In this document: positions 6,532 through 12,920 of the stretch, piece after piece
How the letters are laid out: every line of letters starts with the position of its first letter
Numbering within the stretch: position 1 is the stretch's first letter
Assembly (NCBI GenBank): GCA_002309335.1
Contig: DBXH01000017.1
Location: forward strand, 34,519 to 47,438
DNA from: Bacteroidales bacterium UBA1217
Lineage (GTDB): Bacteria; Bacteroidota; Bacteroidia; Bacteroidales; P3
DNA length: 12,920 nucleotides
Direction of reading: 5' to 3'
Made by a program: the position numbers and the translations under genes
Notes under the pieces: model-generated
The model's database searches: none
Told to the model about the DNA's origin: nothing
The model's input: the letters and a program-made list of their open reading frames with translations, nothing else

Positions 6532-9500
6532 TTAGTTTTCAATTACAAGTTTTTCGGCTGGGGTAAGGGCACGAAACTCGGGTGCGTAAAGACATTGAAT
6601 TGTTGTAGGAGCGGTTGTATAGGTACCGGCGTTGTTGACGTAGAGATCATACTCAACAACATATTTCCCCTTTTCCAGGCGGTCGATATAGAGCGTTTGT
6701 GCAGCGTTGGTGACTGCAACATAGTAACTAAGTCCACTACTCCAGTTCCATCCGCTGGCGGTGGAGACCGGTTCGAGGGCTGCACATCGCGGATCTTTGA
6801 GTTCGAGGTATTCAAGAGTGCGGTCGCAGATGATTTCTATGCGGACACGAAGTTTGTCGCCAACCTTAAGGACAGAGGATGGAGAAATGAAAACGGAAAG
6901 CCGATTTCCGCTTTCCACTTTGTAGAGGGTGCGCTTGAGGGTAACACCCATCGAGGACGCGGGAATTTTATCAACCTGCTCAAAATACTGCCAATACATT
7001 GCGCCCCAAGCAATACCGTCGTCTGTCTTGGTGATGGTGAGATGACCGTCGGCAGGAGTAATCTCGTCGCGGTTTAGCCGCTGGCTGATGTGGAGTCGCG
7101 CCTCAGTCGTGTCGGTCTTCAGTTCATTGGTGCCGAACTGCACTTTTAATTCTGAATTATGTATTTTAATTTCTGAATTGTTCTCCGTTCTCCGTTCTCC
7201 ATTCCCCGTTACAAGCAAGGCTTGTATGGCATTGACTGTGGCAACGTCAGTGTTCCAGTTGGTAGTTTGTTTCTGTTTAAGGAGCCATTGTTGCATAGCG
7301 GCTACACTCTCGTTGTCGCCTAGCACTTCAGCAAATGCACGAATGAGCATTGCCTGCGTCTCTATGGGGCGCTGGTTCCATAGCCATCCAGCACGATTGT
7401 CGCGCCAGTACATACCCATCTCGTCATTGCTGAGTGCTTTTTGTTTGATACGCTTGACCATATCTTTAGCAAGCTTGGTATCGCCATTGCGGTGGAAGAG
7501 AAGACTCAGCATTGCCTGAGTATATAGTTCGCGGTATTCTTCGTTATATTTCTTGGCATTATTATAGAAGAAGTCGTAGGCTTCCTGATAGTGCTTCGAG
7601 AGATGATTGTCGGGATAGAGGCTCCGAATGTAGAGATAGTCAAGATTGACAATGTCGTAGCCTTTTCCTTTAATATATTTCTTATAGTACTGGTATGTCT
7701 CGCGATCGACATATTCGAGTGCACGATTAAGAGCGACTTTGGTTTTGCTGTCGATTTTAACTCCTTGTTGCTGCAACTGACCAAGGGTTTTGAGAATATA
7801 TTGTGTGGTGTAGAGGCTGGTGTAACGACCACCATCTATCCAGCTCCATCCGCCGTCGGAGCGCTGCGACTTGACAAGCTTTGAGTTGAGTGTTGAGAGT
7901 TGGGATTTGAGACACACTTTATCGAAATAGTGCGCTATCTCGCGATGGCGCTGTTCTTCGTCTTTTGCATCTTGCAGCCACGGGGTTTCTTCCATCACAG
8001 TCTGTTTTAGGTCGGAATTGCGATCGAGTTCAGACTGGAAGGCGTCGCTGCCATATTGCCGCCATTTGGCGAAAAGTTGTTCAATTTGGGGATTATTCTG
8101 CACAATATCGAACGCGAGGGTATTGGTGTAGATGGCATTAGCAAGGTAAATGTTGGATGGATTTTTCTGCCGTTCAACATAGGGTAGCGACAGAATGGCT
8201 AGCCAAATGGGATTGGGTGTGATGTCAACGGTGAGAGAAGAATGCGTCAATGTGTTATCATTTGATTGTGTAAGTTTGGTGAGATGGGTAAGTTCGTATT
8301 GTTTAACGCCCTTGCCATTGATATAGAACGCCATCGACTCGGTGACAAGCTGACGGTTAGGGAGAATTGGTATTGGTGCTTGCTCGCCGTCGCTGCACCC
8401 CTGCCCCGATGCGACTATTTTATAATTTAGCAGATATATGTCTTCCGGCACTATTATCGTAAAATGGACTTCGCCCGACGTATTAGGCTCAAGAACAACA
8501 GTTCTATGTTCTTCATTTCCCATTCTCCGTCCCTCGTTTTCCATTAACGTTAGGGTGACTGTAATGTTCTGCATCTTAACATCAAGGTTGGAGACTTTTG
8601 CTGAGAAGATGCAAGTATCGCCCTGTCGCAGGAAACGCGGTACATTGGGTACCACCATCAGACGCTTCTGGGTGATTGCCGATGCCGAAAGCGAGCCAAC
8701 TTTGAAATCCTTTGTCCATGCGGTGCCGAGAATGCTCCACTCGGTTAGCAGGTCTGGAGCGGTAAAGGATATTGAAACAGCACCGCTGTCATCGCTGCGT
8801 AATGTAGGCTGAAAGAATGCAAGGGTTTTAAGATTTTGGCGAATATATGGAGTCTCTGCCGATTCCGTGATGTCACCGTCGGAAAGAAGCCGGCCGCTTT
8901 CAGGTGTGCCAACCTCAATGACAGGAACTTTCTGTGCTTTTACAACAACGCTTTGCTGTTTGTCTGAACTGTTGTCGGTCAAAACAAATACTTCCTCCTC
9001 ATCTTCGGCATCGTTATCGACAATCGCGAGTTCATTAACCACTTCCACGTCTTCACTCACAAAGCCTTTCACACCTGCCCGGCGTCTTACATTTCCAAGC
9101 TGTGTCACCGTTCCGTCTTCGCCTCGAGCGGTTCCATAACCAACTCCGGCGACAGCGGCAACAATATGCTCCAAGTCATTAAAATATATGCTATTTAAGT
9201 AGTGTGTGGTGTACTTATACGTTTTATTGTCTTTGCAAGCAAGAGGCGACTTAAAATAGTAGTAGCCCATTTCGTGAGAGTTGATCCCACTAAATTTAGC
9301 TGATGCAAACTGTTGTATCCACGGATTGAAACCGTATTCGAGGCGGCCATAAGTGTCGAGCGAGTGGTCATACATCGTTGCAACAAGGTTAACCTTTGCT
9401 GCAAGACCGCTCTTTTTCTCCTTGATGCGGATCGTCCATCGCTCTTTGTCACCAGGTTCAAGTTTGTTGCGGAACGTTTCAAAGGTGACATCAAGATCTT

Positions 9501-12500
9501 TGTGCGAATAGAGCACCTCCACACCTTCCTCGTCGTAGAAGAAACAATTGTCCTTCATTGCCGCAAAATCAAACTTGATACCGCCAAGCATCGTTTCGGT
9601 AACAGGCACAGCAAGTTTGACATAGTTGGCATTTACATTAACTTTTTGAATAAAGAAAATAGAATCCAACTTGCTCAGAACAACAAAAACATCAACATCC
9701 TTGTACGCACTCCCTATCTGTAAATGTAGTGTGTCGCCTACCTCGCAGCGTCCTTTGTCAATATTAACCGACACAAGTTTCGATACAATCGGTTTTGTGG
9801 CTGTTGAAGGCTCGTATACAACATAATCCTGATTCCTAAGCGTGTCACCTTCCTCGGTGATAATTGTTGCAACAAACTTGTAGTATCCCTCCTTAAGTCC
9901 TTTCATATCATATTTATAGGGATTGTCGGCGGTTACATTAACCGTGGCGTTGTATACCTTTTTCTGTTCAGGCCATTTTTCATAGTTCGACACCGATCCG
10001 TCATAGTCGTAAAGCGGGAATAGTTTTTCAAACTCGCTGCGTGTCAAAGGCATAACAATTTCAGAATTGTATTGCATAATAACAGGAGTCAACTTAGGAT
10101 TGCCTGGCTGCTGCAGACGGTAAACCTCGAAGTTGAGCCGACCGTCGATAGCGCTGCCATCAAGGTTGCAGCGGCTTACAACAAGACCAACATCATCACG
10201 GCTATTATATTTTTTGACAATATTGATATAGCTGTTTTCATATCCAACAGCAAGACTTGTCGTCGCCTCGTGTGTTTCACCGTTGATATCGGTCACTTTG
10301 GCGGTAACAACATAGTCGAAACAGGGCTTGCGGGTAATATCGATACTGGAATCCGGCGTTGGGACAAACTCAATTTTAAAAAGGCCCTTTTCGTCTGTGG
10401 TCACTTCACCGCTGGCTACGATTTTACTTTCAATGCTATAAACATCGTAATAGTTCCTCCAATCCCAGCGCCAGCGTGGGAGTTTTGAACTGCGTTTCAC
10501 ACTATATTCCACCTTGGCTCCGCTAATTGGGACAGCGGTGTAAGAGGCAGCCACTCCCTCGACAATTGCCGTTTCGCCAAAACGACGTTCCTGCTTGGAT
10601 TTAGATAGTGTTACAATGTACTTGGGCTGTTTGTAGGCTTCGACTTTGAATGAATAATCATCATTGATTTCGCCTCGCACCAGAATTCGCCAGAGTCCTG
10701 GCATTGCATCGGATGATAGTATATACCGGCCTTCACATTCTCCAAACTCGTCAGTTTTAAGCCTCAGCGTATCTACCACCTGGTTGATATCTTTCACATA
10801 AATAAGAACATCCCTGTTTCCCTTAACGGCACCCACTTTCCTATCCTTCTCATACATCAGAAAAGCAAAACGTACAGTATCGCCCGGCTTGTATACGGGC
10901 CGGTCAAAGAAGATACGGTTGCCCGTACGCGTTGCATTGCTCTTGCTGGAATAACTATAATAATACATCTGGTCTCCTTCAATCTCATATCCATTATATA
11001 TTGTACTCACGCTGTAATAAGTTATCCACGAATCAATTAACGAAAAGAACGACGAGAAATCAAAATAGCCGTTCTTGTCAGTCTTTTCTTCAAGTTTCAC
11101 ACGCCATTTGCCATTGTAACTTTCCCTTGTTCTAAGCCTTACTGTTTGATTGGCAATTGGTTTTCCACTTACACGGTCAACCAGAAAACCTGTACCCTCC
11201 TTGTCGCTGCGCATCGGCACAATAGCCACATCTTCAACAGCAAAATCGGTAAAAGCAACACCATCGTCCTTAAACTCGGCATCACTCGACGCCAGAAGCT
11301 TATATTTGCCCTGCGGCATAGGCGGAACTATTATATAGGTGTTATGATAATCATACTTCTTTTTGATGTCAATATCCTGGCTCCATTGCTTCAATACTTT
11401 TTGAGAACGTAGTTTTTTCTTTGCCTCGTTATCTTCAATCCAACGGAAGTCAAAATCCTTTATAACACGGAAATATACACGATCCACATTAAGCGTCTTA
11501 ATCTTTGCCAGCTGGTGACGCTCCGACGGCGACACATCTGTAATATCCAACTGAATGTTCTTAGCCAAAATTCCCTGCTTCATATTGTAACAATCTATTG
11601 CTCCGGGACTTTCGGGAAAAAGACTTATTGCTGTGTCGATTACACTCACAGCATCAACCTTGCGGCCGGCATTGTTATAGAATTGGGCAAGTTTATAATA
11701 AAGCATCGTGATATGGTCATCCTGGCTTTTGCGATAGTAATCAATCACTTTCGGCATTTCCTTGATAGCATATTCTTTTTCGGCATCATTGCTTATATTC
11801 ACAGCAGTATACAGTTTGTCAAGCCGGTTGCAATAAAGCGCCATCATCATACCGGCACTTTCACGCTCGCTGCGGAATCGCTCCCATTCCTGCATCAATC
11901 CTAACACAAAGCGGGCATATTCCTTCGTAGTATCTTTCTTACTATCAATCTTCATCTTAACAAAACGGTCGGCCTCGGCATATAGAAGTTCCGGCTGCAT
12001 GAAATCAAAGGTCTGCAATTTTGAGAATAATGCACTATTCCTCTTATTTACAACCGTATACATAGCCACATCGTACATCGTAGGCATCAAATCGCCATCC
12101 TTGCCGTCACTATTTATGACGAGTTCACCGAGCGACTCAACAGGAGTATTCTGTAACAGGCTTACATCTGAAAACGCCTCTCGGATAAGGCCGTAGATTG
12201 TCTTGCGGTAACGCTCCACATCCCACATCTTGTAGTCCAGATCGGTCTCGTCAGTAGGCTTATTATTGTTTATCCGCCAGTTGTTATTCCTATAATATGA
12301 AAAATAGAAATCGGCAAGAAACAGGCGGCAAATCGACTGGTCGACTGGATCCAAAGTCGGCAAAAGACGTTGAAAACGAACAAGTGACGAATCGGCCGCA
12401 TTCTCTTGATACTCATTTTCTATAATTGACAGCCAGCGGGCTCCAATCAAACTCTGCCGCGAGTTGTGCTCATTTATCGCATTGTTATATATTTTTTTCG

Positions 12501-12651
12501 CAGCTTCATACGCCTGAGAGTAATACTGTTTCTTTACAAGGCTATCCACCTGATGCCAAACGCCTTTATCCAGATTGTTCTGCGCCCGGAGCGGTACATA
12601 TACAATAAAAGCAAGCAACAAAAACGCAAAAAAAGCTCTAAATTGTTTCAT
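6532..12651 (-). CDS. Giant secreted alpha-2-macroglobulin-family protein lacking the thioester motif
   Basis: 2,039 residues. A type I signal peptide (MKQFRAFFAFLLLAFIVY..., probable cleavage after LRA23) has no lipobox Cys, so the product is probably periplasmic or secreted rather than a lipoprotein. Residues about 25-370 are helical and TPR-like. Macroglobulin beta domains follow, including the MG2-type FFDRPVYKPGDTVRF at 581-595. An acidic variable segment (about 1160-1265, with VDNDAEDEEE at 1211-1220) sits where a bait region is expected. The A2M domain has FTAPDLLTEW ending at Trp1305. The alpha/alpha thioester domain (about 1480-1760) has SDGGWSW at 1598-1604, and a C-terminal MG domain ends YAPEFRALTPAEKLVIEN. 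Where homologues have CxEQ, the sequence reads PYVERQKNPSNIYLAN (1490-1505) with no Cys-x-Glu-Gln. The family traps or inhibits proteases in the envelope; without the thioester, covalent trapping is unlikely. Three heptamer repeat arrays lie inside the frame. No frameshift or stop is seen. The gene appears single, without a neighbouring pbpC. Confidence 0.93.
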   Translation of the reverse strand: MKQFRAFFAFLLLAFIVYVPLRAQNNLDKGVWHQVDSLVKKQYYSQAYEAAKKIYNNAINEHNSRQSLIGARWLSIIENEYQENAADSSLVRFQRLLPTLDPVDQSICRLFLADFYFSYYRNNNWRINNNKPTDETDLDYKMWDVERYRKTIYGLIREAFSDVSLLQNTPVESLGELVINSDGKDGDLMPTMYDVAMYTVVNKRNSALFSKLQTFDFMQPELLYAEADRFVKMKIDSKKDTTKEYARFVLGLMQEWERFRSERESAGMMMALYCNRLDKLYTAVNISNDAEKEYAIKEMPKVIDYYRKSQDDHITMLYYKLAQFYNNAGRKVDAVSVIDTAISLFPESPGAIDCYNMKQGILAKNIQLDITDVSPSERHQLAKIKTLNVDRVYFRVIKDFDFRWIEDNEAKKKLRSQKVLKQWSQDIDIKKKYDYHNTYIIVPPMPQGKYKLLASSDAEFKDDGVAFTDFAVEDVAIVPMRSDKEGTGFLVDRVSGKPIANQTVRLRTRESYNGKWRVKLEEKTDKNGYFDFSSFFSLIDSWITYYSVSTIYNGYEIEGDQMYYYSYSSKSNATRTGNRIFFDRPVYKPGDTVRFAFLMYEKDRKVGAVKGNRDVLIYVKDINQVVDTLRLKTDEFGECEGRYILSSDAMPGLWRILVRGEINDDYSFKVEAYKQPKYIVTLSKSKQERRFGETAIVEGVAASYTAVPISGAKVEYSVKRSSKLPRWRWDWRNYYDVYSIESKIVASGEVTTDEKGLFKIEFVPTPDSSIDITRKPCFDYVVTAKVTDINGETHEATTSLAVGYENSYINIVKKYNSRDDVGLVVSRCNLDGSAIDGRLNFEVYRLQQPGNPKLTPVIMQYNSEIVMPLTRSEFEKLFPLYDYDGSVSNYEKWPEQKKVYNATVNVTADNPYKYDMKGLKEGYYKFVATIITEEGDTLRNQDYVVYEPSTATKPIVSKLVSVNIDKGRCEVGDTLHLQIGSAYKDVDVFVVLSKLDSIFFIQKVNVNANYVKLAVPVTETMLGGIKFDFAAMKDNCFFYDEEGVEVLYSHKDLDVTFETFRNKLEPGDKERWTIRIKEKKSGLAAKVNLVATMYDHSLDTYGRLEYGFNPWIQQFASAKFSGINSHEMGYYYFKSPLACKDNKTYKYTTHYLNSIYFNDLEHIVAAVAGVGYGTARGEDGTVTQLGNVRRRAGVKGFVSEDVEVVNELAIVDNDAEDEEEVFVLTDNSSDKQQSVVVKAQKVPVIEVGTPESGRLLSDGDITESAETPYIRQNLKTLAFFQPTLRSDDSGAVSISFTAPDLLTEWSILGTAWTKDFKVGSLSASAITQKRLMVVPNVPRFLRQGDTCIFSAKVSNLDVKMQNITVTLTLMENEGRRMGNEEHRTVVLEPNTSGEVHFTIIVPEDIYLLNYKIVASGQGCSDGEQAPIPILPNRQLVTESMAFYINGKGVKQYELTHLTKLTQSNDNTLTHSSLTVDITPNPIWLAILSLPYVERQKNPSNIYLANAIYTNTLAFDIVQNNPQIEQLFAKWRQYGSDAFQSELDRNSDLKQTVMEETPWLQDAKDEEQRHREIAHYFDKVCLKSQLSTLNSKLVKSQRSDGGWSWIDGGRYTSLYTTQYILKTLGQLQQQGVKIDSKTKVALNRALEYVDRETYQYYKKYIKGKGYDIVNLDYLYIRSLYPDNHLSKHYQEAYDFFYNNAKKYNEEYRELYTQAMLSLLFHRNGDTKLAKDMVKRIKQKALSNDEMGMYWRDNRAGWLWNQRPIETQAMLIRAFAEVLGDNESVAAMQQWLLKQKQTTNWNTDVATVNAIQALLVTGNGERRTENNSEIKIHNSELKVQFGTNELKTDTTEARLHISQRLNRDEITPADGHLTITKTDDGIAWGAMYWQYFEQVDKIPASSMGVTLKRTLYKVESGNRLSVFISPSSVLKVGDKLRVRIEIICDRTLEYLELKDPRCAALEPVSTASGWNWSSGLSYYVAVTNAAQTLYIDRLEKGKYVVEYDLYVNNAGTYTTAPTTIQCLYAPEFRALTPAEKLVIEN
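7144..7179. repeat. Imperfect direct repeat TTTTAATTCTGAATT inside the alpha-2-macroglobulin gene
   Basis: TTTTAATTCTGAATT (7144-7158) and TTTTAATTTCTGAATT (7164-7179) repeat with one extra T in the second copy. On the coding strand they read as the low-complexity peptide NSEIKIHNSELK (about residues 1825-1836). The pair directly abuts the GTTCTCC heptamer array. Confidence 0.75.
7180..7207. repeat. GTTCTCC heptamer tandem array within the alpha-2-macroglobulin gene
   Basis: Three exact copies of GTTCTCC (7180-7186, 7187-7193, 7194-7200) and one degenerate copy ATTCCCC (7201-7207). The coding strand reads GGAGAAC repeats, translated as NGERRTEN (residues 1817-1824). Because the unit is 7 bp, gain or loss of one unit would shift the reading frame. 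Confidence 0.85.
7885..7912. repeat. GTTGAGA heptamer array at the edge of the thioester-domain motif
   Basis: Four 7-bp units: GTTGAGT, GTTGAGA, GTTGGGA and TTTGAGA. The coding strand (TCTCAAC-type) gives KSQLSTLNSKL (residues 1582-1592), immediately before the conserved SDGGWSW motif at 1598. Confidence 0.75.
8501..8549. repeat. Degenerate GTTCTCC-type heptamer array, seven units
   Basis: Seven consecutive 7-bp units: GTTCTAT, GTTCTTC, ATTTCCC, ATTCTCC, GTCCCTC, GTTTTCC and ATTAACG. They fit an [A/G]TTCTCC consensus, the same as the array at 7180-7207 but more diverged. The coding strand gives MENEGRRMGNEEHRT (residues 1370-1384), a charged loop in an A2M-region beta domain. Confidence 0.65.
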
Positions 12652-12892
12652 TTCTATATGGTTTTAATTGTGTTCTGCTACTATTAGTAACAAAACACAG
12701 TTTTTATTTACATAAAACGTAAAAAATAAGAGAATATTGCTTTGACACAACTTTAAGTTAGCGTTGACCCAGTGTTAAATTTGCGATGGGTTAGCTAATA
12801 GATTTGGCGATATTGTTTTTTCGTTGCACCTATTACTGCGTTACATTATATATAACATAACTGCATATAAAAAGCAGAGACATTTTTAATAA
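12652..12892. other. Non-coding AT-rich region upstream of the alpha-2-macroglobulin gene
   Basis: No credible gene is seen on either strand and no tRNA-like fold was noticed. It must hold the promoter of the alpha-2-macroglobulin gene, but no exact TAnnTTTG element occurs on the minus strand. The nearest is TACGTTTT (12721-12714), one mismatch off. A plus-strand TAGATTTG (12799-12806) matches the consensus exactly. Confidence 0.6.
12759..12774. repeat. Opposite-strand copy of the CACTGGGTCAAC motif
   Basis: The complement reads CACTGGGTCAACGCTA. Its left half matches 3619-3629 exactly (11 bp), and its right 14 bases match 3632-3645 with one difference. It lies about 110 bp upstream of the alpha-2-macroglobulin ATG. 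Both locations are intergenic. Confidence 0.5.
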
Positions 12893-12920
12893 AAAAAGAG
12901 GAAATTTCTTTCCTCTTTTT
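12893..12920. terminator. Strong hairpin with T tract at the right edge
   Basis: AAAAAGAGGAAA (12893-12904) pairs perfectly over 12 bp with TTTCCTCTTTTT (12909-12920) around a TTTC loop. The A and T ends make it terminator-shaped on both strands. It probably ends a minus-strand gene lying just beyond the window. Alternatively it ends a short plus-strand RNA starting near 12813. The stem may extend past the edge. Confidence 0.7.

Noticed and set aside
12861..12877. CTGC...GCAG inverted repeat near the right edge.
   Set aside because: Only 4 bp per arm. No further pairing and no context.

Overview
All protein genes in this window lie on the minus strand. The proteins (an RprY-like OmpR-family response regulator, a 2,039-residue alpha-2-macroglobulin with a type I signal peptide, PPDK and ATP-dependent PEP carboxykinase), the AT-rich spacers, the weak Shine-Dalgarno sequences and one TAnnTTTG-type promoter candidate suggest the order Bacteroidales. 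I cannot name a genus. The region looks chromosomal: I see no transposase, integrase, phage gene, tRNA, rRNA or CRISPR array.

In transcription order (right to left): an AT-rich leader region (12652-12920) with a strong hairpin at the window edge; a giant secreted alpha-2-macroglobulin-family protein (6532-12651); a 213-bp spacer with AT-rich hairpins; a compact three-gene operon of response regulator (5620-6318), PhnP-type metallo-beta-lactamase-fold hydrolase (4824-5618) and GT-B glycosyltransferase (3664-4800); a 196-bp spacer with a terminator-like palindrome and a candidate promoter; pyruvate phosphate dikinase ppdK (750-3467); a short spacer with a terminator-like hairpin; and the first 208 codons of pckA, which runs off the left edge.

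PpdK and PckA both act at the phosphoenolpyruvate/pyruvate/oxaloacetate node, so their adjacency makes a metabolic neighbourhood. In this order PckA probably works mainly toward oxaloacetate and succinate fermentation. The response-regulator operon has no histidine kinase in the window. Its second and third genes both appear to start with TTG.

Most of the window is ordinary. The strongest unusual signal lies inside the alpha-2-macroglobulin gene. Three separate arrays of 7-bp repeats (GGAGAAC-type at 7180-7207 and, degenerate, at 8501-8549; TCTCAAC-type at 7885-7912), plus a pair of AATTCAGAA-containing repeats (7144-7179), are read in frame as low-complexity peptide. The same protein lacks the Cys-x-Glu-Gln thioester expected in its thioester domain, so it probably does not trap proteases covalently. 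I did not find a clearly new defence or mobile system.
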